From positions 1 through 21,722 of the forward strand of contig CAZHBZ010000010.1 in the NCBI GenBank assembly GCA_964530925.1: 21,722 bases of DNA, in the 5' to 3' direction. The translations under genes were made by a program, and so were the position numbers. A model generated the notes under the pieces. That model searched no databases and was not told the origin of the DNA. It saw only the letters and a program-made list of their open reading frames with translations. Shown here in pieces: positions 12,869 through 20,127 of this stretch (positions are counted from its first letter, which is position 1; each line of letters opens with the position of its first letter). This stretch comes from LiPW-15 sp964530925. Its GTDB lineage: Bacteria; Patescibacteriota; Minisyncoccia; UBA6257; 2-01-FULL-56-20.

Positions 12869-13315
12869 TTATTCCGAAAGCGCTCTTAGCGCGTCATCTA
12901 TTCCGACAACAGTGGAAGTAGTCGTGGTCGCGCCATCCTCGAGAGACATGAGCGAAAAAGCGCTCATCGCCGAAACAACTTCCTTGCCTGAAGCAGCCGC
13001 GCGGGCAAAACTCTGATAGCTTAAATCCGTGAGCTCTATCTGCATATCTATAGCGTCCGCTTCGGCCTTCAAACTTGTTGGATTAAGGCTTGCGATGTTT
13101 AAAACATTGATTCCCGAGAACCCTCCAAGTATCAATATGAGCAAAGCTCCCGCCAAGACCATCGCCGAACCAGCCTCAAGGCTTTCCGCGAATATCTTCC
13201 AGGGGCTGAGCCGCCTCGGTTGTTCAGTAGACAAAATCTGCGCGCGACTCCGCTCGGTGTAATATCTTTCCGGCGCTATCTCCTTTAATTTTTTTAATAT
13301 CTCCAGACTGTTCAT
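12869..13315 (-). CDS. Single-TM protein paired with the sigma factor, putative anti-sigma factor
   Basis: A 148-residue protein. The first 50 residues are cytoplasmic and basic (YYTERSRAQILSTEQPRRLS), a membrane helix follows at about 53-73 (SAMVLAGALLILILGGFSGI), and the outer part (75-148) is mainly helical and ends with a Thr-rich stretch. It starts 5 bp after the sigma-factor stop codon, the usual arrangement of ECF sigma and anti-sigma genes. The zinc motif HxxxCxxC of many anti-sigma factors is absent, so recognition of sigma would have to use another helix. The function is inferred from position and topology only. Confidence 0.8.
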   Translation of the reverse strand: MNSLEILKKLKEIAPERYYTERSRAQILSTEQPRRLSPWKIFAESLEAGSAMVLAGALLILILGGFSGINVLNIASLNPTSLKAEADAIDMQIELTDLSYQSFARAAASGKEVVSAMSAFSLMSLEDGATTTTSTVVGIDDALRALSE

Positions 13316-13320
13316 TTGAT

Positions 13321-13899
13321 TTAGTCGCTTTCTATTTCGTCCGTTTCTTCCAAAGATTCCGGATGGCTTTCGCCAAGCTTCTCCCGAAGAACTTTGAGAG
13401 CTCGATGTTGTAAAAGTTTTATGGCACCCTCGCTCCGATCCATCATGGAAGCAACCTCTTTAACGGACAGATCTTCCACGAACCTCAGTATCAAAACATC
13501 TTGGTACTCCTGCTTAAGACTTCTTATCGTTCCTATCGCCCGCTCTACTTCGAGATTCTTATCCATATCCGCTTCGCTAAACCTATCAGCGAAAGCTTCC
13601 GGGTCAATCCCCTCCAAGGAGACTGTTTCCCTGCGGGCTCGATAATGGTCCACCACCTGGTTCCTGGCAATCTGATATAGCCAGGAAGAGAATGGGAAGC
13701 CTCGATGCTTATATCTTGGAATCCCTAGCCAGGCGTTTAGAAAGACCTGGTGGGTCAAATCCTCTGCCTCTTCCCTGCCGGCAACCTTCAGAAATAGGAA
13801 TCTGTAGATCTGGGGCTGGTAGTGATCATATAGCGCGCCAAAGGCCTTAGGGTCTCCGCCTACAGCCAAAGCGACGATTTTTTCTTCACCGTCTAACAT
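13321..13899 (-). CDS. ECF-type RNA polymerase sigma factor
   Basis: A 192-residue sigma-70 family protein with regions 2 and 4 only. Region 2 runs from about residue 18 to 95: FGALYDHYQPQIYRFLFLKV, EEAEDLTHQVFLNAW (-10 recognition helix 2.3/2.4) and SSWLYQIARNQVVDHYRARR. Region 4 (about 120-175) has YQDVLILRFVEDLSVKEVAS and an HTH, RSEGAIKLLQHRALKVLREK. An acidic tail follows. It redirects RNA polymerase to a small regulon. A TM protein lies directly downstream and a secreted helical protein diverges upstream, so the regulon may concern the cell envelope; that is inference. No -35/-10 pair of its own was clear. Confidence 0.94.
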   Translation of the reverse strand: MLDGEEKIVALAVGGDPKAFGALYDHYQPQIYRFLFLKVAGREEAEDLTHQVFLNAWLGIPRYKHRGFPFSSWLYQIARNQVVDHYRARRETVSLEGIDPEAFADRFSEADMDKNLEVERAIGTIRSLKQEYQDVLILRFVEDLSVKEVASMMDRSEGAIKLLQHRALKVLREKLGESHPESLEETDEIESD

Positions 13900-14037
13900 A
13901 TATAACGTGTTTTTGGGGCTTTTGTTACGCCTTTCTTAGACTAAAAGACCCTCAAAGCGGGTATATCTAATCTTAAGTCCGGAAAGTGGTCAAGTCAAAG
14001 AGGATGGTTTCATCCCAGAGCCGCAAACACCATGGGG

Positions 14038-14066
14038 TTGAGCTTTTTTGCCAAGTGAACCATAAT
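14038..14066 (+). promoter_or_regulatory. Promoter of the secreted helical protein, likely leaderless
   Basis: TTGAGC (14038-14043), a 17-nt spacer and CATAAT (14061-14066). The ATG follows after 7 nt, so the transcript should begin at the start codon. No ribosome-binding site is present. Confidence 0.6.
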
Positions 14067-14073
14067 AACACAC

Positions 14074-14856
14074 ATGAAGAAGTTACTAATTTTGGCCCCC
14101 ATAAGCCTTTTAGTTACTATCGCTGCGCCCGTCTTTGGAGCCGAAAGAGTCTGCGACCTTGCCGAGGAATATAAAGTGTTTGCCAAAGCCACCCAAAATT
14201 CCTCCTATTCCCAGGAAGATGTCCAAAAAGAGCTCGCCGCGCGCGTTGCCCTCCTCTCCTCCGCTATAGGTTGCGCCAGGGAAGATGTTATCGGCCTTAA
14301 AGACCAAATGCTTGCCGAAGACAACAATTCCGACTCTGCCGCGGCGATAAAAGAACGCGTGGTTGAATCTTTGGACGAGGCTATCCGCTTTTACGATACT
14401 AAAAAAAATTCTTTGAAAGATCAGGGTATTCAGGGAACCAAGGATTCGGCTCGAGAAATAAAAGCCTGGAGAGACAACAATTACAACCAGCTTTTTGGCC
14501 GAGTAAAAAATTTTATCCTCTGGAACTCAAACCAACCGCTTTTTAAAAAAGCTTACGACAGGCTGTCCCAGTCCCAGCTTGTGGTCACCTCTCTTAAAGT
14601 CTTAGAAAACGAAGATTCGGAGAAGACCTATTATGAGGCCAAGACAAAGCTAGAAACCGCGCAGGAACTCAACAAGCGCGCCGGAGACGCGATAGCCCGC
14701 GGCGTAGCTTCGGAAGAGGCCTTCGGTATTATAAAGGATTCCCTGGAGGCGCTCTCCAATACTTACAAGAATTTTTTTGAAATAAGCGGAAAGCTCAACA
14801 AAACAGAAGCGGTGGACGAGCTCGTCCCGATGACCGATAGCGACAAGGAAAAGTAA
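14074..14856 (+). CDS. Secreted, mostly alpha-helical protein of unknown function
   Basis: A 260-residue protein with a signal peptide (MKKLLILAPISLLVTIAAPV, probable cleavage near FGA at 21-24). The mature part is almost all helical: repeated amphipathic stretches such as EDVQKELAARVALLSS, AAIKERVVESLDEAIRFYDT and YEAKTKLETAQELNKRAGDA. Two cysteines (in RVCDLAEE and IGCARED) could form a disulfide. No known catalytic motif is visible. It lies divergent from the sigma factor and ends before a strong terminator. It may be a cell-envelope or spacer protein; I cannot name the family. Confidence 0.85.
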   Translation: MKKLLILAPISLLVTIAAPVFGAERVCDLAEEYKVFAKATQNSSYSQEDVQKELAARVALLSSAIGCAREDVIGLKDQMLAEDNNSDSAAAIKERVVESLDEAIRFYDTKKNSLKDQGIQGTKDSAREIKAWRDNNYNQLFGRVKNFILWNSNQPLFKKAYDRLSQSQLVVTSLKVLENEDSEKTYYEAKTKLETAQELNKRAGDAIARGVASEEAFGIIKDSLEALSNTYKNFFEISGKLNKTEAVDELVPMTDSDKEK

Positions 14857-14882
14857 ATAGGCGCAAAGGTTGGCAGAACTAT

Positions 14883-14915
14883 AAAAAATCGACTCCCTCA
14901 CAGAGTCGATTTTTT
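14883..14915. terminator. Bidirectional terminator after the helical protein
   Basis: ATCGACTC (14888-14895) and GAGTCGAT (14903-14910) form an 8-bp stem, extended by the A tract on the left and the T tract on the right. The same loop motif (CCTCAC) occurs in the terminator at 12824-12852. Confidence 0.85.
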
Positions 14916-14920
14916 ATTTC

Positions 14921-14964
14921 CTAGAATTCTCTTTCTTCTACATTCTACTTTCTAGATTCTATTC
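14921..14964. repeat. TTCTA-type degenerate repeat after HU
   Basis: About six TTCTA/TTCTC-like units in tandem, with CTAGAA at the left and TTCTAG at the right able to pair. It lies between the terminator and the HU stop codon and is the same unit as the repeats at 740-820 and 5737-5797. Confidence 0.5.
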
Positions 14965-14966
14965 AA

Positions 14967-15242
14967 TTAGAGCACAGCTTCTTTCAAAGCTTTTCCGGCG
15001 CGGAACTTCGGTTTAATGGAAGCCGCGATGTGGATGGTCTCTCCGGTCTTCGGGTTCCTACCCTCGCGAGCAGCCCTCTTTGCGACGCGGAAGGTTCCAA
15101 AACCGGTAATCGCGACGTCCTCGCCGCGGCTCATGGTCTTGGTAATAACATCAATGACCGCCTCTACCATTCTTTCTGCGGCGGCTTTAGTTTCGATTTC
15201 TGCGGCTTTTTGCACCGCTTCTACCAATCCTGCTTTTGTCAT
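14967..15242 (-). CDS. hup: HU-family DNA-binding protein
   Basis: A 91-residue histone-like protein that bends DNA and compacts the nucleoid. It starts MTKAGLVEAVQKAAEIETKA, followed by AITGFGTFRVAKRAAREGRN-P-KTGE (the signature with the Pro that intercalates at the arm tip) and KPKFRAGKALKEAVL. Length is typical. No Shine-Dalgarno sequence precedes the ATG (only an ATAAATAAATAA stretch). An extended -10 promoter at 15381-15389 predicts a leader of about 130 nt. IHF is excluded mainly by overall likeness to HU. Confidence 0.96.
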   Translation of the reverse strand: MTKAGLVEAVQKAAEIETKAAAERMVEAVIDVITKTMSRGEDVAITGFGTFRVAKRAAREGRNPKTGETIHIAASIKPKFRAGKALKEAVL

Positions 15243-15319
15243 TTATTTATTTATCGGAATAGCTTTCGCTTTGGCTCGCAGTTTTCTCGGGAATCCACGG
15301 AAACTCTCCGCCTCCCCCA

Positions 15320-15357
15320 TTAACTACTCACTACTTGCTACAAACTACTCACTATTT
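15320..15357. repeat. TACTCAC-type degenerate repeat in the HU leader
   Basis: Tandem units like ACTACTCACTACTTGCTACA lie in the 5' untranslated region of HU on the opposite sense. They are the same kind as the TAGTAGG repeats at 72-217 and those at 20033-20072. The rest of the 310-bp gap (15243-15553) holds the HU promoter and the palindrome at 15501-15536; no gene is visible. Confidence 0.45.
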
Positions 15358-15380
15358 TACCGACCTTTTATCTTAGGTCT

Positions 15381-15389
15381 AGTATAGCA
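15381..15389 (-). promoter_or_regulatory. Extended -10 promoter of HU
   Basis: On the minus strand this reads TGCTATACT, an extended -10 box with a 5/6 hexamer. Just downstream in the transcript is ATAAAAGGTCG (15361-15371), a sequence also found twice in the leader of the large surface-protein gene. Confidence 0.55.
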
Positions 15390-15500
15390 AATATAAGGGT
15401 TAAATGGAAATAAAATGGACAGCCAGCATATTTATACACAGAAACCAAAATGGCGCGCCCACAAAACTCAATAACCTATAAATATCTGGATCATCTGGCT

Positions 15501-15536
15501 ATCAACTAACTGACGACCGCTAATTAGTTGATATAT
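15501..15536. repeat. Imperfect copy of the PaaX-like gene palindrome
   Basis: ATCAACTAA (15501-15509) pairs with TTAGTTGAT (15524-15532), and CGCTAATTAGTTGATAT (15518-15534) is identical to the right half of the perfect palindrome at 16251-16286. The two copies bracket the PaaX-like gene. Confidence 0.65.
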
Positions 15537-15553
15537 AACAAGAAGCTAAAACA

Positions 15554-16231
15554 TTAATTCCCCACCGACCTAAGAGTTCCCGCCTTAGTTATCTCAAGGA
15601 TCTGAACAAAATTCAGTATTTTAAGCTCATTTAAGTCGGCTATAAATTGTTTTGGAATCCTTACTTTGCCCAACCAAACGCTTTTTTGGACCATCGTGAG
15701 TCCCAACTCCGCCAACGCCCTCCTTATCCATTCCCTTTTCCGCCTCTCATCCTCCGGAATATCGAAAATGACCAGCGTAAAAATACCACCTTCTTCTGTC
15801 CTATATTGATTAACCTTCGGCAAACTTTCCTTAGACGCAGTCTTCGCGAGCTTCGCCCTACCAAGACTCGTAATTTCCAAAATTTTTCCGCCTTCGCCGC
15901 CGGCATCCATCAGCAGCCCGTCCTTCTTCAGTTTATAAATAAAACTTGCAAATCGCCGCTTTTCCTGCCTCTCGAATTCCTTATTTATTTTTAAATTATC
16001 CAACTCCGCCATCTTTGCGTTCGTTCTGCGGCGAAAATCGGGCGAATCTCCATAGCGGGTCTTAAGGAAAACCTCGAAAAATGCTGCGGTGTTTACGGCC
16101 GTTTCAGCCGCCGCTGATAAAATACTGAGCAATAACTCCCCTTTTCTTGCCCTAGGACTAGCAAAACTATTCTTTTGAGGAATATCTATTTCCACATCGG
16201 CCTTACCGGTTCCGCCGCGCGAATTGCTCAT
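15554..16231 (-). CDS. PaaX-like winged-helix regulator with Cas2-like domain
   Basis: A 225-residue protein. The basic, helical N-terminal half (about 25-120) includes RRTNAKMAELDNLKINKEFE and the winged-helix part RFASFIYKLKKDGLLMD. The C-terminal part is the Cas2-like ferredoxin fold found in PaaX proteins: FTLVIFDIPEDERRKREWIR, then LAELGLTMVQKSVWLGKV and a final strand. The Asp in VIFDIPED aligns with the conserved Cas2 Asp. There is no CRISPR array nearby, so this is a regulator and not an adaptation nuclease. An extended -10 box lies 6 nt before the ATG (leaderless) and a perfect 16-bp palindrome covers the -35 zone, which suggests autoregulation. Targets are unknown. Confidence 0.88.
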   Translation of the reverse strand: MSNSRGGTGKADVEIDIPQKNSFASPRARKGELLLSILSAAAETAVNTAAFFEVFLKTRYGDSPDFRRRTNAKMAELDNLKINKEFERQEKRRFASFIYKLKKDGLLMDAGGEGGKILEITSLGRAKLAKTASKESLPKVNQYRTEEGGIFTLVIFDIPEDERRKREWIRRALAELGLTMVQKSVWLGKVRIPKQFIADLNELKILNFVQILEITKAGTLRSVGN

Positions 16232-16237
16232 TCATCC

Positions 16238-16246
16238 ATTATACCA
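16238..16246 (-). promoter_or_regulatory. Extended -10 promoter of the PaaX-like gene, leaderless
   Basis: On the minus strand this reads TGGTATAAT, then GGATGA, then the ATG at 16231. The 6-nt gap puts the transcript start at the start codon. Confidence 0.6.
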
Positions 16247-16250
16247 AAAT

Positions 16251-16286
16251 ATATCAACTAATTAGCGGTCGCTAATTAGTTGATAT
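16251..16286. promoter_or_regulatory. Perfect 16-bp palindrome, candidate operator
   Basis: ATATCAACTAATTAGC (16251-16266) and GCTAATTAGTTGATAT (16271-16286) are exact inverted repeats around GGTC. The palindrome starts 5 bp beyond the extended -10 box and covers the -35 region of the PaaX-like gene, the place where a repressor would block RNA polymerase. Confidence 0.65.
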
Positions 16287-16330
16287 TGCTTAGTTTGTTG
16301 ATTGGCGCTTCTCTCTGTCGCTACCCTCCC

Positions 16331-16369
16331 CCATAAAACAAAGCCCGCTCCGACCGAAGTCGGAGCGGG
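16331..16369 (-). terminator. Strong terminator of the surface-protein gene
   Basis: On the minus strand CCCGCTCCGAC and GTCGGAGCGGG form an exact 11-bp stem around a UUCG tetraloop, followed by CTTTGTTTTA. It lies 47 bp after the stop codon at 16417. Confidence 0.9.
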
Positions 16370-16416
16370 ACAATGTTTTCAAGCTTCAGCCGTCTCAAGC
16401 GGCCGAAGCGAGAGGC

Positions 16417-19400
16417 TTATGTTCCGGAAGCGTAAGCAACGGAGTTGATAACCGCAGGAACGGCGGTGGTCGGAAGGTTCACAGAGGAACCACTACCATC
16501 AAGCGCGTTCACATAAGTTACATCCGTAGTGCCGTTCACGGATACAGCGAGAGTCTGGGACACACCATTCGCTCCAGCCGGAGTGTGAGCAAAAGAGTTC
16601 ACACGCACGTTGAAGGTCTTGGAAGCGCCAGCGCTCAAGACATAACCGGAAGTTCCAGAACCGATCGTGAAGGTAAAGGTACAAGTGCTGCCGCTCGCGC
16701 AAGCAGTGCTCGTAGCAGAACCAGCGACAACCGCACCGGTAGACGGATCGAAGAGTTTAACATCATCCGCAGCAGCGCCGTTGTTGGAGAGGAAGGTCGA
16801 AGTCGGCAAGCTACCAGTGATGGTGAGCTTGACCTCGTTCAACGATACAGATCCAGCATTGGAAGCAGTGAAGGTGATGGTTCCGATGTCATCGATGGAG
16901 GTCTTCGCGCGACCAGAGGTCGAGCCAAGGCCAGCCACAGACATAGTCATCGCGCTCCTCAACACAGTCTGGGTGTTTCCAACCGGGCTGGACAAAACGT
17001 TGGTCGCGGCGGCGTTGGACGAGTTGCCCAAAGCAGTCACGATGGACGAAGTGGCAGCGTATTCGGTGGAAGTACCGATCAAGAAGGTGCTGGTCGCGTT
17101 GTCGGTCGCACCGCCGGAGACGTAGGAAGCGACATCACCCTTCAAGACCAAAGTCTTGGAGGAAGACTTGCCAACCACAACCGGGGTAGCGAAGTGGAAC
17201 GCGTAGTTGTAACCGGCGCCAGAGGACGAAGTCACAAGGTTCGCGGAAGCCACAGCGGAACCGGCCGTTCCGACGGCAGTAGCGCCATCGTACAAGGTCA
17301 AGTTACCGAAGGAAGACTTCGTGACCGCAGTGTCAGTCGCAACACGCTGGAAGATTACCAAGTCGGTGATCTTCACGTCCTCAACGTTGGTCGTTTCCGT
17401 GAAGCGGAAAGAAGCCAAAGAGTTGCCGGTAGAACCCATAACGAGTTGACCGGTCGGAGCAGTGCCGGAATCGACACCGATCGTAAGGGACGGAGCTCCA
17501 CCGATGGTTACAGCCTGACCAGTCGCCGCGCCACAGCTTACAGAGCTATTCGAAGTAGAACCGGTTCCGGTGCAGCCAGTCAAAGTCGTGGCAGCGCCAG
17601 CTCGGGTCGCGGCATTCGAAAGCACGTCAGCATAGACATCGATGATGGTGGTCTGACCAGCCGGGACGGAGATCGGAGTACCAGAGAAGGTGTAAGAAGT
17701 GGTAGCGCTCAAGGTCGAGTACGAAGTACCGAACTGAGTGGAACCGACTTTAACCATAAGGTTCTGGTAGTTCACATCCGCGGAAGCGCCAGTCTGGATA
17801 GTAACGTTGGAGATCGAAGCGCCTTCCGCCGAAGAGGCAGTAAGAGCGTAAGAACCGATCTTCGCGTTAGCAGTGTTCTTGGTGAAAGTCTGAGTACCGA
17901 CCGCGGAGTTAGCCGCGACGGACAAAGCGCTAGAAGCCAAGGACAAAGTGCTGCCGGTTACGGAACCAGTGTTGGAGGTCTGGCTGGAAGTCAAACCTTG
18001 CAAGTTCGCGGTGTTGCCAGCCAAAGCGGCGGTAACATTCGTGAAACCAGCAGTGGTCTGCACGTCGGCTTTCAAGGAAAGGACGCGGGCAGTGTTAGCC
18101 GGGATTATGTAGTTAATCGGGGAAGCACTGGTACCGAAACAATTCCTGTAAACCGCGTTAGCGCCAAGAGTCCATTCGGTCGCTCCGACAGCGCAAGCCA
18201 AGCTCGTGCTGTTAGACGGAGTGTTGATGGTCGTACCAACCTGGCCGCCAGCGTCATCCATAAGCGCGATATTTTTGATATCGGTGCCCGGAAGAGCGCT
18301 GGTGGTGGTAGCAAAGGTAATAGAGAAGTCCAAGAACTTCACTTTTACCGCTTCACCAGCCGCGTAGATCTTGAACTTAGCGAGGGTGACGTTGGACTGA
18401 CCCTTGGCGAGGTTACCGGTTGGGGTATCCGAAGCCAAAGAGACGGTCAACTGACCTTGCTGGATGGTAACGATAGAGCCAGAACCGCCGTTCACGGAAA
18501 CCGTGATCGAGCTGTTGTACTGGGTGTCAACCGCGTACGCATCAAAGGAGTTCAAGAGCTGGAACTGGAAAGTGTAGCTCGGCGAACCCATAACATCGGC
18601 GTAAACCTGGAGGTTAGAAGTTCCAGTGTTCAAAACCGCGTTAGCGTTCGTCAAATCGAAGTACGCATCTCCGTTCGCGTCGACAGCAGTCAAGGTGGAA
18701 CCCACCTGGGTGCCGTTGACGAAAAGCTTCACGTTCTGGATATCGCTCTTGTTAGCGGAACCGGTCACGCGGAACTTCAAGGAAGAAAGCTTCACTTTGG
18801 AGTTCGTAACGTTAGCGGACCACTGGGAAACCAAGACGTTCTGAGTGCCGGCGAAAACGGTGTTACCGACGGTAGACGAGGTTATCGTCAAACCAGCGAG
18901 AGCCGGGTTCGAGACGGTAGAAACAGTCAAGGAATTTCCCATAAGCGGGAAGGATCCAGAAGCGGTGACGGCGGTGTTAGCCGCGTCAGACGCAGTGACA
19001 TCGCTCGCAGCGTTAAGCTTGAAGGAAACGGTGTTTCCGGCAGAAGCGCCAGTCACATCGACCGCAAGCCAAAGTTTCCTGGTTTGACCAGCTCCCACGG
19101 ACAAGCCGAGGTTAGAGAAGGTGATAACACCCTGGTTCAAGGAAACATACTGAGCGACGACCTTGCCGTTTTCAACCAAGTAGGCTCCGGAAATGGAGCT
19201 ATCGGAAACGACACCGGACTTCGTGAATTTAACCTGGTTAACGTTGATGGCGCCCGAGTTTCCAGCGGTGAAGTTCACAGCCAAAACCGGAACGCGGCCA
19301 GCGCCGTTAAGAAGGGATCCAGCAACCGGGTTGTCAGAGGCCAAGCCTACAGCCAAACCAGAAGCCGGAGCAGTGGTTCCAGTACCGGTGCCGGTACCAG

Positions 19401-19833
19401 TTCCAGTGCCGGTTCCAGTGCCAGTACCAGTGCTCATGGAGTTAACATAAGCGCGGGTCTTAGGACCGAAGTAGCCGGCAGTCGGGGAAATTCCTACAGA
19501 AGCCTGAAACTTTCCCAAAGCCGCTTGGGTCATAGAACCGAAGTAGCCGGTTGGGGCAGCAATGGCGAGGAATCCCTTGTTGATCAACATCTGCTGAAGA
19601 GAGGTTACGTCAGCTCCTCTACTACCAAGGGTGAGGTCCGTGGTGAAGTTATAGGAACCGGTGGAACCGCTGCCAGAGCCGAGTTGAGCTTGCAGCATCT
19701 GGATTTGGGCCAGAAGAGCTGCAATCTGCGCCTGCAAGTCCGCAGAGGACTGCGCAAACGCAGACGGGGTCGCGCCAACGACGCCAACTAAAGTGGCAAC
19801 GGAGAGCGCAACCGAGATCATTTTCTTACTCAT
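16417..19833 (-). CDS. Large secreted surface protein with peptidoglycan-binding domain, S-layer-like
   Basis: A 1138-residue exported protein. Residues 1-27 are a signal peptide ending SAFAQ. A Gln/Leu-rich helix (about 29-52) is followed by a peptidoglycan-binding domain (about 65-132: LGSRGADVTSLQQMLINKGF, then a half-repeat with TGYFGSMTQAALGKFQ and AGYFGPKTRAYV). A Thr-Gly linker comes next, then about 980 residues of Ser/Thr/Gly/Val-rich beta modules, roughly six of them, each opening with a phrase like LAVGLASDNPVAGSLL or LTVSLASDTPTGNLAK. Six cysteines occur as three close pairs. It may be an S-layer or adhesin protein held by cell-wall glycan. The codon choice differs from the neighbours (no TTA, CTA or TCA over most of its length), suggesting high expression. 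Confidence 0.92.
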   Translation of the reverse strand: MSKKMISVALSVATLVGVVGATPSAFAQSSADLQAQIAALLAQIQMLQAQLGSGSGSTGSYNFTTDLTLGSRGADVTSLQQMLINKGFLAIAAPTGYFGSMTQAALGKFQASVGISPTAGYFGPKTRAYVNSMSTGTGTGTGTGTGTGTGTGTTAPASGLAVGLASDNPVAGSLLNGAGRVPVLAVNFTAGNSGAINVNQVKFTKSGVVSDSSISGAYLVENGKVVAQYVSLNQGVITFSNLGLSVGAGQTRKLWLAVDVTGASAGNTVSFKLNAASDVTASDAANTAVTASGSFPLMGNSLTVSTVSNPALAGLTITSSTVGNTVFAGTQNVLVSQWSANVTNSKVKLSSLKFRVTGSANKSDIQNVKLFVNGTQVGSTLTAVDANGDAYFDLTNANAVLNTGTSNLQVYADVMGSPSYTFQFQLLNSFDAYAVDTQYNSSITVSVNGGSGSIVTIQQGQLTVSLASDTPTGNLAKGQSNVTLAKFKIYAAGEAVKVKFLDFSITFATTTSALPGTDIKNIALMDDAGGQVGTTINTPSNSTSLACAVGATEWTLGANAVYRNCFGTSASPINYIIPANTARVLSLKADVQTTAGFTNVTAALAGNTANLQGLTSSQTSNTGSVTGSTLSLASSALSVAANSAVGTQTFTKNTANAKIGSYALTASSAEGASISNVTIQTGASADVNYQNLMVKVGSTQFGTSYSTLSATTSYTFSGTPISVPAGQTTIIDVYADVLSNAATRAGAATTLTGCTGTGSTSNSSVSCGAATGQAVTIGGAPSLTIGVDSGTAPTGQLVMGSTGNSLASFRFTETTNVEDVKITDLVIFQRVATDTAVTKSSFGNLTLYDGATAVGTAGSAVASANLVTSSSGAGYNYAFHFATPVVVGKSSSKTLVLKGDVASYVSGGATDNATSTFLIGTSTEYAATSSIVTALGNSSNAAATNVLSSPVGNTQTVLRSAMTMSVAGLGSTSGRAKTSIDDIGTITFTASNAGSVSLNEVKLTITGSLPTSTFLSNNGAAADDVKLFDPSTGAVVAGSATSTACASGSTCTFTFTIGSGTSGYVLSAGASKTFNVRVNSFAHTPAGANGVSQTLAVSVNGTTDVTYVNALDGSGSSVNLPTTAVPAVINSVAYASGT
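19378..19431 (-). repeat. Nine-unit Thr-Gly hexanucleotide repeat
   Basis: Nine ACN-GGN codon pairs in a row encode a Thr-Gly linker between the peptidoglycan-binding domain and the beta modules. Third positions vary (GGT, GGC, GGA), so the repeat is degenerate and less slippage-prone than a perfect one, but its length may still differ between strains. Confidence 0.8.
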
Positions 19834-19846
19834 TTATTATTTTTTA

Positions 19847-19974
19847 TCGACCTGTGCTTTATTTGTTTTCGACATAACAAGCACATGAGTCGACCTTTTA
19901 TTTTTTGTATTACTACGCTCGACCTTTTATTTGTTTAAATTTACTCCGGAAATCCCACTCCCCGGTTTTCGACC
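19847..19974 (-). promoter_or_regulatory. Repeated GGTCGA motifs in the leader of the surface-protein gene
   Basis: TCGACC occurs at 19847-19852, 19890-19895, 19919-19924 and 19969-19974 (GGTCGA in the sense of the gene). Two of them are part of the longer AAATAAAAGGTCGA. A TTTTCGAC variant is at 19867. HU, also expected to be highly expressed, has ATAAAAGGTCG just after its promoter. No clear -10/-35 pair for the surface gene was found in this stretch, and no Shine-Dalgarno sequence precedes the ATG. Confidence 0.5.
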
Positions 19975-20032
19975 ATGCTCATCCTTTGTGAGGAAAAGAT
20001 GAAGATGAACCAAGATGCGGGACGTGATAGCT

Positions 20033-20072
20033 AGGTTAGTTAGTAGTGAGTAGTTGGTAGTTTGCAGTAAAC
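20033..20072. repeat. TAGTTAG-type degenerate repeat
   Basis: Units such as TTAGTTAGTAGTGAGTAGTT in tandem, with no gene. They are the opposite-sense counterpart of the repeat at 15320-15357. The gap 19834-20374 (541 bp) otherwise holds the GGTCGA motifs, the small RNA gene at 20105-20284 and a GAAGCGTT/AACGCTCC hairpin near 20290-20306. Confidence 0.45.
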
Positions 20073-20104
20073 AAATACCTCTGCCCCACTAGCCCATAAA
20101 AACG

Positions 20105-20127
20105 AAAAACTCGCTCTTTTGAGCGAG
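20105..20127 (-). terminator. Terminator of the small RNA gene
   Basis: On the minus strand CTCGCTC and GAGCGAG form an exact 7-bp stem around AAAA, followed by TTTTTCGTTTTT. Confidence 0.85.

Noticed and set aside
15554..16231. CRISPR adaptation gene cas2
   Set aside because: The Cas2-like fold is fused to a winged-helix domain as in PaaX regulators, and there is no repeat-spacer array or other cas gene in the window.
16585..19791. A 1068-codon open frame antisense to the surface-protein gene
   Set aside because: Its codons are the exact reverse complements of the sense codons, so it stays open only because the sense gene avoids TTA, CTA and TCA. The translation is low-complexity and rich in Arg, Ser and Gly, with no signal or domain.
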